Below, in pieces: positions 49,618 to 59,109 of a stretch of 64,000 nt of DNA. The notes under the pieces were generated by a model, which was given only the letters and a program-made list of their open reading frames with translations, searched no databases and was not told the origin of the DNA. This stretch comes from Lysobacter sp. GTDB taxonomy: Bacteria > Pseudomonadota > Gammaproteobacteria > Xanthomonadales > Xanthomonadaceae. Each line of letters starts with the position of its first letter. The stretch's first letter is position 1. Both the position numbers and the translations under genes were made by a program. Location of the stretch: contig JABFRN010000001.1 of assembly GCA_013141175.1 (NCBI GenBank), positions 2,675,234 through 2,739,233 on the forward strand. The letters run 5' to 3'.

Positions 49618-50775
49618 TCAGCGGTTGAACGCAGGCCCGTTCACGCCCACATAGCCGTTCGCGCAGCCGGTGGTGCAGGTGGTGGCCAGCATGTTGTAGA
49701 CGATCCGTCCGGCATTGGTCTTCGAGCGGAAATGGCCGATGCCGTTGCTCAAGTCGCCGCCGCCGGCGTTGTACGGGCTGCCGTCGGCCCAATCCCAGTC
49801 GAAGGTATAGGTGCTGCTGCCCGCGCCGATGTCGACCTGCGCTTTGACATTGGTGGTGGCGTTGAACAGCGCGCCGCTGCTGCAGCCGGCGGTGTAGCTG
49901 GTGGTGTAGCAGTGGACCTGATCGTAGAGGCCGCCGGTGATGGTGTAGAAGCCGATCGACGGGTACTGCGTGGGCATCGCGCGCAGGCTGGTGGTGCCGC
50001 TGCCGGTCCAGCGGTTGTAGCCGTAGAACATCACGCCGGTGCTGGGGTAGTAGCCGAAGGTGTAGTAATCGTACGGGTACACGTAGGCTTCGGCGTTGCA
50101 GGTGGGTGCGAGCGCCGACTGGTAGCCGGTGGAATAGCAGGTGTTCAGACCGCGCAGGCCGCCGGCGATATTGACGAAGCGGCGCACGCTGCCCGAATAG
50201 TTGTAGTACTTCACCATCGCCAACGCCATGCTCGAACCCATCGAATGCGCGACGATGTCCACCTGGCTGCGGCCGGTGTGCGTTTTCACCGCGTCGATGA
50301 AGGTCTTGAGGATCTGGTACTTCGCCGGCTTGTGGTAGTTGTTCTGCGGTGCGCCGCGTTCGCTGGCATCGAGATAGGTGATGCCGAACAGTTCGCAGTC
50401 CTTGTAGCCGCGCGCCTTGAGTTCGTCGTATACGGAATTGGCCGGCGTGGTGTAACCGGTCACCGCGCTGGGCGGCATGTCCAGACTGATCGCGCTGTCG
50501 CCGTTGCCGTGGATGTAGACCACCGGCGTGCGCGTGGGCGTGCAGGCGCTGGCGCCGCCGAAACCGCCGCTGCCCACACCGGGGCTGAAGCCGCCCGCGT
50601 ACTGGGTGGCCGTGCCGGTGCAGGTGAAACCGTTGTTGGTGCCGCAGGTGAGCGCCTGTGCCTGGCCGGGCAGCAGCAGTGCGGCGGCGCCCAACGCGGG
50701 CAGGGCGAGCGCCAGCAGTGCGGAGGAAGTCGTGGACAGAAGAGCCGGAACGAAGTTCGACGTACTGTGGTGCAT
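49618..50775 (-). CDS. PhaZ7-like extracellular PHB depolymerase / lipase
   Basis: A 385-residue secreted alpha/beta-hydrolase. The signal peptide ends AQA (residue 41), leaving a mature N-terminus LTCGTNNGFTCTGTATQYAG, the same kind of start as the Paucimonas lemoignei native-PHB depolymerase PhaZ7. The nucleophile lies in VDIVAHSMGSSMAL (S178, AHSMG lipase box as in PhaZ7 and Bacillus LipA). The PVVYIHGNGDSAISLDMPP oxyanion region, YDYYTFGYYPSTG loop, DQVHCYT (Asp) and GIGHFRSKT (His) complete the layout. Likely substrate is amorphous short-chain polyhydroxyalkanoate or a lipid. GGAGG before ATG 50775. PhaZ7 similarity is from memory of that sequence. Confidence 0.83.
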   Translation of the reverse strand: MHHSTSNFVPALLSTTSSALLALALPALGAAALLLPGQAQALTCGTNNGFTCTGTATQYAGGFSPGVGSGGFGGASACTPTRTPVVYIHGNGDSAISLDMPPSAVTGYTTPANSVYDELKARGYKDCELFGITYLDASERGAPQNNYHKPAKYQILKTFIDAVKTHTGRSQVDIVAHSMGSSMALAMVKYYNYSGSVRRFVNIAGGLRGLNTCYSTGYQSALAPTCNAEAYVYPYDYYTFGYYPSTGVMFYGYNRWTGSGTTSLRAMPTQYPSIGFYTITGGLYDQVHCYTTSYTAGCSSGALFNATTNVKAQVDIGAGSSTYTFDWDWADGSPYNAGGGDLSNGIGHFRSKTNAGRIVYNMLATTCTTGCANGYVGVNGPAFNR

Positions 50776-50978
50776 GGGTATCCTCCCCGGAATGCCGGCC
50801 CGTCGATGACGAGCGACGACAGCCGATGCTGTGCCTGTCGCAGTGTCGCCGCCATTGCATGAAAGGGCATGATGCAGTGCGTCATGCGCCGCGCCGGAAT
50901 GCGCTGGGTCCCTTGGAGCGGGTGCACGTGTCGCGCGCACCCGCACTGCTGCAGGATGGGATGCCCGCCGATTGTCGA

Positions 50979-52028
50979 TCAGTCGTGTTCCCCCTCGCGA
51001 TGACGCAGGTAGTTGGGCGGCATGAGCCTGCGTTCGATCAGGGTGTAGTTCCTGTTGTCGGCCGCATCCGGGAACAGGCGCTCGAACGTGGCGGGCGGCA
51101 TGAACTGCCGGAACTGGCTGAGCAGCGTTTGAAACTCCGCGTTGACGAAGCCGGCATATTCGTCGTGATAGGCATCGTTGGCGGTTCTGTAAAGCCGGTT
51201 GTCGGCGGTGCCCTTGCTGTCGGAGAAGATCCTGTCGTGCCGGACGATCTCGTCGATCATGGCTGGATCGGAAACCTTCAGTTCGTCCGGCAGATGGTCG
51301 AGCATGCCGCGCACTTCGTGGGCACGGGCTTCGCCTGCGGTGTGATTGTTCAGCTGGTGCCCGATGTGGTGGCGCATGACATTGCGCGCGAGTTCGTGCG
51401 ATTTGATCAATGCGGCATCGTCGGCTTTTTCGCCGAGAATTGCCTTCACGACCAGTGCGGCTGCGAGGATGGCCGCAGCGTTGGCGTCCTTGCCGTGAAA
51501 GCCGTACACCCAATAGCTGGCCGACAGGCTCGGCGGCCAATTGACGGGACTGAAGATGAAAGCGCCCTGCAGCGTCGACCACAGGATGCGATTGCAGGCC
51601 TGATGGCAGACGCCGGTGATTCCGTAGACCAGTCCAGCCCAGCAGGACACGCTGTAACCATTGAGCGATGGGTTGAGCCGCCAATACTCGTCCCATTCGT
51701 CGATGGTCCAGTCGTACTGCTGCAGGATCGAGAATTGCGCCATGCCCAGCGCCACCGACAGGTTCGCGCGAAGCGTTTTTCCCTGCGGTCGCGACCAGAG
51801 GACCGTCGGTGACCAGAGCTCTTCCGGATAGCGGACGCCGGTGTGGCCGCGTTCGTGCTCGCTCAGCGCGAAGGAACCGAAGCAGGGCATCGCATAGCGT
51901 CGACCGTCCTTTTCGGCGATCGCGTAGGTGTGATGCGCGAGGTTGATGCCGGCGAGATTGTAGAAGCCGGCCTGGATGTTGCAGTCGTAATAGGCGCTCT
52001 TTCCGGACGCGTTGTCGTTGTCGTGCAT
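50979..52028 (-). CDS. Uncharacterised Cys/His-rich protein with CHQxCNR motif
   Basis: A 349-residue protein without signal peptide. The N-terminal part has SAYYDCNIQAGFYNLAGINL and LAHHTYAIAEKDGRRYAMPC. The centre has GYSVSCWAGLVYGITGVCHQ and ACNRILW (C129, C141, H142). The C-terminal half is helical and charged (HELARNVMRHHIGHQLNNHT). The central Cys-helix-Cys-His arrangement could be a papain-like or transglutaminase-like active site or a metal site; I cannot decide. AGGGGG precedes ATG 52028. It lies between a PHB depolymerase and a small secreted protein. Function unknown. Confidence 0.65.
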   Translation of the reverse strand: MHDNDNASGKSAYYDCNIQAGFYNLAGINLAHHTYAIAEKDGRRYAMPCFGSFALSEHERGHTGVRYPEELWSPTVLWSRPQGKTLRANLSVALGMAQFSILQQYDWTIDEWDEYWRLNPSLNGYSVSCWAGLVYGITGVCHQACNRILWSTLQGAFIFSPVNWPPSLSASYWVYGFHGKDANAAAILAAALVVKAILGEKADDAALIKSHELARNVMRHHIGHQLNNHTAGEARAHEVRGMLDHLPDELKVSDPAMIDEIVRHDRIFSDSKGTADNRLYRTANDAYHDEYAGFVNAEFQTLLSQFRQFMPPATFERLFPDAADNRNYTLIERRLMPPNYLRHREGEHD

Positions 52029-52629
52029 GGTCGAATCCCCCTGTCTGGATGGCCGCATCGGTGGTTGGCGCGTGAAACGTCGACATCGCGGCGAGGATGG
52101 CGACGGAACGGAGATCGATGGTGCGTCGATGGAATCGAGCGCGCTGCCGGGAGAGGCGCGATGCGGTTTTGAACGATGCGGCCGATCAGGCGGATGGGTG
52201 CCGGCGGCTCGTTGGAGGCGTCGGTGCGCGCGCGTCGTGGCGCAGGGCGGCGGGTCGCCGTGGAATTGCGGGAATCGCTGGAGGAAGCAACGACTTCACT
52301 GTGTTCGGCATCGACCTGTCCTTGGCGACCTTGAATCGGCAGTTGTGCGCTGCCTCGCGGTGTGGATCGAACTTATCCCGGCGAACGGTCGATTGCACGC
52401 GGCACCGCACAAAGGCCGCAAGCAGCGGTGCGCAAGGCCGAACCCGAGTCGCTTCGCTCGCGCAGCGACTTGCTTCCAGCCCCCGCCGGTCCGGACGCAT
52501 GTCCGGACCGGCTCACTGTGAACATCCCATCATCGTTGGAGTGCCGGAGATCCGGCGTCGGAGCGAACGTCCCGGTGCTGCCGTTCCGATCGCCATGTGC
52601 CAGGCTCGAAGCCTTGGCGATCCCGACGA
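52029..52629. other. 601-bp gene-free stretch with two hairpins
   Basis: Contains a 12-bp perfect stem at 52485 and a smaller one (AGTCGCT / AGCGACT, 52447-52470). A 41-codon minus-strand frame (52186-52311, begins MPNTVKSLLPPAIPAIP) has an AAGGA upstream but a Pro/Arg-rich composition that looks non-coding. Nothing else seen. Confidence 0.5.
52485..52512. terminator. 12-bp perfect hairpin downstream of the DUF6289-like gene
   Basis: GCCGGTCCGGAC / GTCCGGACCGGC with loop GCAT, 118 bp beyond the stop of the small secreted protein gene on the minus strand. No U-run is visible; it could also be a repeat element. Confidence 0.5.
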
Positions 52630-52899
52630 TTATGGCGCGGTGGAGCAGGTGCCCGTGACGTAGGTGAAGCGGTTCGTCTGCAGACCCCAAGAGAACGGCT
52701 GCATCCCGGGGCAGTTGGTCTGCGACATCCCTCCGACGATCTGCCCTTGCGCATTGAAATAGGTGTAGGTGATCCAGCTGTTGCTGCCCAGCACGGGTCT
52801 CGCAAAACCCGTTGCGGACACCATCATGCCCAGGGCCAGGGCGACGCCCAGGACGAGCCATTGGCGACGTCCCGCGAAATGTGTTTTGTCGTTCTTCAT
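52630..52899 (-). CDS. Small secreted protein, DUF6289-like
   Basis: An 89-residue exported protein. The signal peptide is WLVLGVALALGMMVSATGFA (about 14-33). The mature 55 residues contain WITYTYFNAQGQIVGGMSQT, a Cys pair (NCPGMQPFSW ... VTGTCSTAP) and Trp/Tyr-rich strands. This matches my memory of DUF6289 proteins, short secreted polypeptides frequent in Lysobacter and relatives with YFxxAxxxxVGxxxxxC patterns; function unknown. It sits between unknown and protease genes on the same strand. Confidence 0.65.
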   Translation of the reverse strand: MKNDKTHFAGRRQWLVLGVALALGMMVSATGFARPVLGSNSWITYTYFNAQGQIVGGMSQTNCPGMQPFSWGLQTNRFTYVTGTCSTAP

Positions 52900-53335
52900 T
52901 GGAAATTGTCCTTTTGATCTCGATGTGTGGATTCCGATCGAAACTGTTGCGAGCGGCCGACGGCATTGTCACGGCGTGCCGGCACTGTCCCTATTCGCAG
53001 GAAGTGATGCCAGCCGGACATTCCCGGCATGATGGGGGAACAGTCGGGCGCAAACCGTACGCAGGGGCGACAGGCAATGGTGCGAGGACTTGCCCGGGAA
53101 CGACTGTCGCCCGATGCCACGGCCCATATCGATTCTTTCTTTGCGACAGCGGTCTGCAGCGGTTTTCTTCGCGCGAAGATCGACCCGAAGCGTGATGGCC
53201 GCATGGTATGTGGTGGCTGATTTCCTTCCGGGCAGAGCGATACGCGCCTCGAAAATCCTTGCGTCGCGTCGAAGAACGAGGGCGCTGCAGCGCCCTCGCC
53301 GGAACAATGCCATTCCGTGAAACCGGAGTGTTCGA
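52900..53335. other. 436-bp gene-free stretch upstream of the small secreted protein
   Basis: Probably carries the promoter of the DUF6289-like gene and the end of the subtilase transcript (hairpin at 53278). No convincing coding frame in either direction. Confidence 0.5.
53278..53297. terminator. Subtilase terminator hairpin
   Basis: GAGGGCGCTGCAGCGCCCTC, a perfect 20-bp palindrome, 39 bp past the protease stop on the minus strand, followed on that strand by GTTCTTCG. Confidence 0.6.
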
Positions 53336-54835
<1,500 letters not shown>

Positions 54836-54841
<6 letters not shown>

Positions 54842-54853
54842 GTTCATTCCTTT
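54836..54853 (-). promoter_or_regulatory. Ribosome binding site deciding the protease start
   Basis: On the minus strand AAAGGA directly touches the ATG at 54845-54847 and then ATGAACATG follows. Only the second ATG (54839-54841) has workable spacing of six bases, which shortens the protein by two residues. Confidence 0.6.
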
Positions 54854-55390
54854 GATGTCGATGTGATGGTGTCGATCTGACGCGATTCACATGGGCGCGA
54901 GTCGCGTCTCCACGGATCGCTGGCGGTTCCGCGATGCGCAGGGAACATCGTTGTTGACGACCATTCCCTGGCGCGACAACTGCGGGGATGACATCGATCC
55001 GCAGCCACAAGGTATGCCTCTGATCGCAAGAGAACAAGCGTGTATCCGGGGCGCATCGAAACAATTTGTTTCCTGATGGAGGCGGTCGTATTTCCACGCC
55101 GGGAACGGTGCCCGGATGCGCGAAAATCCGCAGGAGGTCACTGTTTCGTTGCGGGCGGGGACACGATGATGACCGGCTGCGCATGACGCCGGACCGGTGC
55201 CCGCCGCTTGGAGCGATGTCCGCACGTGCCGTGCCGATCCCGGCTGCGGTACTATCCGGGCATGCGCCGAACAGGCGTTGATGTCGGTCCGGATCGGGGG
55301 ATTCGGGCTTGGGCCGGTCCAAGGATGACCTGCCGCCCGTTGGGCGGCCCGGCATTATCCGTGGGCACGAAGACAATACCGGGGGAATTC
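54848..55390. other. 543-bp divergent intergenic region, protease and amine oxidase genes
   Basis: Must hold promoters for both genes. I see no confident sigma-70 pair, no strong palindrome and no coding frame; an in-frame extension of the amine oxidase upstream of 55391 lacks a ribosome site. Confidence 0.5.
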
Positions 55391-57049
55391 ATGAGTCGCA
55401 GTTCGATGATGGCGCAGTTGATGCGCTTGGCGCGCTTGGCCGCGCAAGCCGAAAAAACGGGGCAGAGTGCGCAGGAGACGATCGAGCGCGATGCCGATGC
55501 GCAGGCAGCCGGCCGGCATGAAGCGCTCCGCGACGCCAGTCGTCGGCGTTTCACGCAGGGCGCGGTGGCGGGTGTGGCGACGGCTGCGGCAGGCGCGATG
55601 ACGCCCACGGCCTGGGCCGGTGCCGCCAAGCTGCGGCGCATGATCGTCGGCAGCAATGTCGCGGTGGTCGGCGCGGGTCTGGCTGGCCTGAGCTGCGCTT
55701 CCGAGCTCGCGCGCAAGGGCGTGACCGCGCAGGTGTTCGAGGCGGCGGGTCACGTCGGCGGTCGCTGCGCGACGCTGCGCGGGTTCTTCCCGGGCCAGGT
55801 CGCCGAGCGCGGCGGCGAGTTCATCGGCACTTCGCATCACACCATGATCGGTTACGCACGCGCCTTGAACCTGCCGCTCGAAGACGTTTCGATGCTGCCG
55901 GGCAATCCGTTCTACCACTTCGACGGCCGCACGTATTCCGAAGCGCAGGTGGTCGAGGAATACCGCGCCTTCGCGGCATCGATGGGCGAGGATCTGTCCG
56001 CGCTGGGCAGCCCGATCGCCGACCGGTACACCGAGACCGACGAACTGTTCGATCTGATGACCCTGGACGATTACCTCACCCTGCAGGGTGCGGGTGGCCT
56101 GCTGCGCAAGGTGATCGGCGCGGCCTACGCCGCCGAATACGGCGCTGGCGTCGACGAACTGAGTTCGATCAGCTTCCTGCGCTTCGTGCACGGCGACAAG
56201 CGCGGCAAGTTCGCGCAGGTCGGCCAGGCGAACGGTCTCGTGGGCGGCGAAGGCTTCCACGTGGTCGATGGCAACGACCGCATCGCGACCGGCCTGGCCG
56301 CGCGCCTGCCGACGCCGGTGCAGCTCGGCCACAAACTGCTCGCGGTGCGCAAACTCGCCAACGGTCGCGTGCGGCTGACTTTCGATGTCGCCGGTCGCAG
56401 CGTACAGACCGATCACGACGCGGTGGTGCTGACGCTGCCGTTCAGCGTGCTGCGCGATGTGAAGCTCGATGCCAGCCTGGAACTGCCGGCGTGGAAGCGT
56501 TACGCCATCAACCATGCGGCGATGGGCGACAACACCAAGCTGATGGTCGGCTTCAACCAGCCGTACTGGTACGTCCAGCACGGCGCCAGCGGCACCGGTT
56601 TCGGAGATCGCTCGCATCTGCAGTCGACCTGGGAAACCAATGCCTACAACGGCAACGAAAACCGCGCGGTGCTGACCACGCAAATCGGCGGCGCATCGGC
56701 GAAGTCGCTGGCCCCGCGCAACGTGCAGGCGGAGGCGTTGGCCTTTCTCGATCAGCTCGAATCCGCCTTGCCGGGTGCGCATCAGGCCGCGCAGCGCACC
56801 GCCAGCGGCGATGTGCTCGCCTTCGCCCAGAACTGGTCGCGCAACCCGTACAGCAAGGGCGCCTATACGAATGCCCGCCCGGGGTATTTCACGATGATCG
56901 CCCACAACGAGGCGAAGCGGATCGGCAACGTGATGTTCGCCGGCGAGCACACCAGCAGCTTCTACGAATGGCAGGGCACCATGGAGGGCGCGGCGCTGTC
57001 GGGCCTGCGTGCCGCGGCCGAAACCTGCACGCTGTTCCGGGTGCGTTGA
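55391..57049 (+). CDS. Flavin-containing amine oxidase, Tat-type N-terminus
   Basis: A 552-residue FAD enzyme. The dinucleotide fold VAVVGAGLAGLSCASELARK (about 90-110) and GGRCATLRGFFPGQVAERGG follow a long N-terminal region with a twin-arginine-like motif SRRRFTQGAVAG (50-61) and a hydrophobic, Ala-rich segment, so export by Tat is likely although the motif is late in the sequence. The C-terminus has the FAD-binding MFAGEHTSSFYEWQGTMEGA signature of monoamine oxidases. Substrate unknown, perhaps polyamine or amino acid. GGGGGA before ATG 55391. Monocistronic. Confidence 0.85.
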   Translation: MSRSSMMAQLMRLARLAAQAEKTGQSAQETIERDADAQAAGRHEALRDASRRRFTQGAVAGVATAAAGAMTPTAWAGAAKLRRMIVGSNVAVVGAGLAGLSCASELARKGVTAQVFEAAGHVGGRCATLRGFFPGQVAERGGEFIGTSHHTMIGYARALNLPLEDVSMLPGNPFYHFDGRTYSEAQVVEEYRAFAASMGEDLSALGSPIADRYTETDELFDLMTLDDYLTLQGAGGLLRKVIGAAYAAEYGAGVDELSSISFLRFVHGDKRGKFAQVGQANGLVGGEGFHVVDGNDRIATGLAARLPTPVQLGHKLLAVRKLANGRVRLTFDVAGRSVQTDHDAVVLTLPFSVLRDVKLDASLELPAWKRYAINHAAMGDNTKLMVGFNQPYWYVQHGASGTGFGDRSHLQSTWETNAYNGNENRAVLTTQIGGASAKSLAPRNVQAEALAFLDQLESALPGAHQAAQRTASGDVLAFAQNWSRNPYSKGAYTNARPGYFTMIAHNEAKRIGNVMFAGEHTSSFYEWQGTMEGAALSGLRAAAETCTLFRVR

Positions 57050-57131
57050 GTCGCCCGCGACTGCAGAACTGAAGCGGTGATGTCAGGGCGGATCCCGCGA
57101 GAGGGGCCGCCCGGTTCACCCCGATGCCCGC

Positions 57132-57302
57132 TCAGGCCGTCGTGGCGGGGTCGCTGCTGTCGTCGGCCGACGCTTCACCGGAACCGGACGACTGCTTGGC
57201 CGCCTCGCGCGCCTCGCGCTTGCGTGCGTCTTTCTCGTCCTTTTCCTTCTTTTTCGCGATCTCGCGCTGACGTTTTTCGAACGAATAATTGGGCTTGGCC
57301 AA
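57132..57302 (-). CDS. Small basic-acidic protein with TTG start
   Basis: A 56-residue, extremely charged protein: AKPNYSFEKRQREIAKKKEK then KDARKREAREAAKQSSG and an acidic Ser/Asp tail. The KPNYxFxKRQRExAKKKK opening is one I know from short uncharacterised proteobacterial proteins that usually start with Met-(Gly/Ala)-Lys-Pro-Asn-Tyr. Here the matching codon is TTG at 57302, with GAGG nine bases upstream. Probably binds nucleic acid or the ribosome; unproven. Confidence 0.6.
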   Translation of the reverse strand: MAKPNYSFEKRQREIAKKKEKDEKDARKREAREAAKQSSGSGEASADDSSDPATTA

Positions 57303-57508
57303 GTGGGAATGCCTCGATAGCGGGAAACCCCAGTGTAATCGGGTGGGTGTGGGGCGACAAACAGGGCTGGCGACCGGCCTGGTCCGAGCGCCGATATCGC
57401 CGCCAGCGCCTTGGAGGGCGGCTTCTGCTCCCGGCCATCGTGTGTGACCATGGCGGCATCGCGGGCCGGCCGGAATCGCTGGCAACCAAGGATTCCGCAG
57501 GGGGCGGG

Positions 57509-58282
57509 ATGCACGGACTCAAGAATGTCAGCCATCGCCATGACGATGCGCTCAGCCGCATCGGCTGGGCGGACTTGGAGCGCCTGCTCGCGACGTATTA
57601 CCGCGAAGTCGGCTGGTGGGTCGAGCATGCCGGTACCGGCGGCACGGGTGCGAAGTTCGACGGTGGCGTGGATCTGCGCATCCGCCGCGACGCCGAGGTG
57701 GTGCTGGTGCAGTGCAAACACTGGAACGCGAAGCAGGTGCCGCACAACGCGGTGCACGAACTGCTGGGCCTGATGGTCAACGAAGGCGCGACCGGCGCGG
57801 TCCTGGTCAGCAGCGGCGAGTTCACCCGCGCGGCGATCGATGCCGCACAGCGCCATGGTCACGTGAAACTGGTCGACGGCGAGACCCTGCGCGGGATGCT
57901 CGGGCCGCTGGCGGAGCCCGAGCCGCCGCCGGACGCGGCGCCTGCAAAACCCGCAAGACCCGTGCGCCCACGCACGAACTCGCTGCTCTGGCTGGTGGCA
58001 TTGGTGGGCGCCATCGGTTTTGTACTCATCGTCCGGACGGTGCTTCATCGCACTGCGGATACTGCAGTTGAACCATCGGAGGATACGCGCCGCGCACCCA
58101 TGGCGCGGACGGCAGATGCCAGCTACGAGGAGTCGCTGCCGGCACCTGTTGCGCAGGCTGTCGCTGCGCCTGCCGTCGCGATGCCGCCGCCCAGGCCGCC
58201 TACGGAAGCCGAGATCCGCGAATCGCAGCGCAAGGCGGATGAGGCGATGCGGTTGATCGCGGACGATACGCCTGAGCTTTGA
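57509..58282 (+). CDS. Mrr-like restriction endonuclease-fold protein with membrane anchor
   Basis: A 257-residue protein. Residues 12-135 form an Mrr/REase-like domain: an N-terminal helix LSRIGWADLERLLATYYREV, then the PD-(D/E)XK active site as FDGGVDLRI (D55) and VVLVQCKHWNAKQV (Q68-C69-K70), and LLGLMVNEGATGAVLVSSGEF. A basic linker leads to one transmembrane helix (about 156-178) and a Pro/Ala-rich tail ending EAMRLIADDTPEL. Membrane-anchored Mrr proteins may cleave or sense incoming DNA at the envelope; this is inference. ATG 57509 has GGGGCGGG upstream. The tail is echoed in the next gene. Confidence 0.8.
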   Translation: MHGLKNVSHRHDDALSRIGWADLERLLATYYREVGWWVEHAGTGGTGAKFDGGVDLRIRRDAEVVLVQCKHWNAKQVPHNAVHELLGLMVNEGATGAVLVSSGEFTRAAIDAAQRHGHVKLVDGETLRGMLGPLAEPEPPPDAAPAKPARPVRPRTNSLLWLVALVGAIGFVLIVRTVLHRTADTAVEPSEDTRRAPMARTADASYEESLPAPVAQAVAAPAVAMPPPRPPTEAEIRESQRKADEAMRLIADDTPEL

Positions 58283-58370
58283 CGACGCGCATCTGTTTGC
58301 CGGAGAGGCGTGCCGCCATGTCTGCCGTAGAATCGACCGATACCGCAGGGGGCGGCAAGGAGTGCCAGAG

Positions 58371-59042
58371 ATGAATCGGATGCTGATCGTGGCTTTGCTT
58401 GCGTGCGGTCCGTTGCTTGCCTGCACGCGCAGTGCCGAGCCACCCGAACGCAAGCCGCAGCAGGCAGGCCAGCCACTGGACCCGGTCGAACTGGCCGCGC
58501 GTATCGCCGTCAGCCGTGCTGCAGCCGCAGTGGGCGATCAGCAGGCCGTCGAAGCCAATCTGCAGGCGATCGCCGAGGATTATCGCAAGGCGATCAAACT
58601 GGCCGATCCGGCCCGCAGTGTGGACCGCGAGTCGGCGCGGCAGGCGGCGCGTCGGGTCGACGGCGTCCGTTCGGTGGCATGGATCGATCGCGAGAATCTG
58701 TTCGTCATCGTCTCAAGCAATCCAGCGAGATCGTATGCGACGATCGACGCGATCTGCCTGGAACTCGAATCGCTGGGCGATACGCTCGGCGTGGTGGTCA
58801 ATCTGCAGAGCGGCGCGGCCACCAATGGCGACGATCTGGAAATCCTGAGCCGCAATTGCCAGCTCGCGCCGGGCGATCGCGCACTGTTGCAGACCAAACG
58901 GCAGATCGACGTGATTCCCGCCGAGGTTCGTGCGCAGCATCGCGTCAACAATCCTGACGTGAGCGCGAAAGCGCTTGCCGACTGGAAGCGCAGCAATGCC
59001 GAGGCGATGCGCGCCATCGAAGACGATACGCCGGAGATGTGA
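58371..59042 (+). CDS. Lipoprotein, unknown, shares C-terminal tail with upstream nuclease
   Basis: A 223-residue lipoprotein: signal MLIVALLACGPLLACTR with the probable lipidated Cys at C18 (LLAC). The mature part begins with a long helix (DPVELAARIAVSRAAAAVGD) and has an alpha/beta region around RSVAWIDRENLFVIVSSN and TLGVVVNLQSGAATNGDDLE, without a recognised family. It ends EAMRAIEDDTPEM, almost the same 13 residues as the end of the preceding nuclease-like protein (EAMRLIADDTPEL). AAGGAG eight bases before ATG 58371. The gap to the upstream gene is 88 bp. Confidence 0.65.
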   Translation: MNRMLIVALLACGPLLACTRSAEPPERKPQQAGQPLDPVELAARIAVSRAAAAVGDQQAVEANLQAIAEDYRKAIKLADPARSVDRESARQAARRVDGVRSVAWIDRENLFVIVSSNPARSYATIDAICLELESLGDTLGVVVNLQSGAATNGDDLEILSRNCQLAPGDRALLQTKRQIDVIPAEVRAQHRVNNPDVSAKALADWKRSNAEAMRAIEDDTPEM

Positions 59043-59109
59043 CCGTACACGAGCGCCGTTTCACGAAGTCGGCGACAATGCCCCCTCACTCCCACGACGC
59101 CACGATGCG

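Noticed and set aside
52186-52311. A 41-codon minus-strand frame (MPNTVKSLLPPAIPAIP...) with an AAGGA upstream, possible peptide precursor
   Set aside because: Pro/Arg-rich composition typical of spurious frames in GC-rich DNA; no modification enzymes or transporter nearby.
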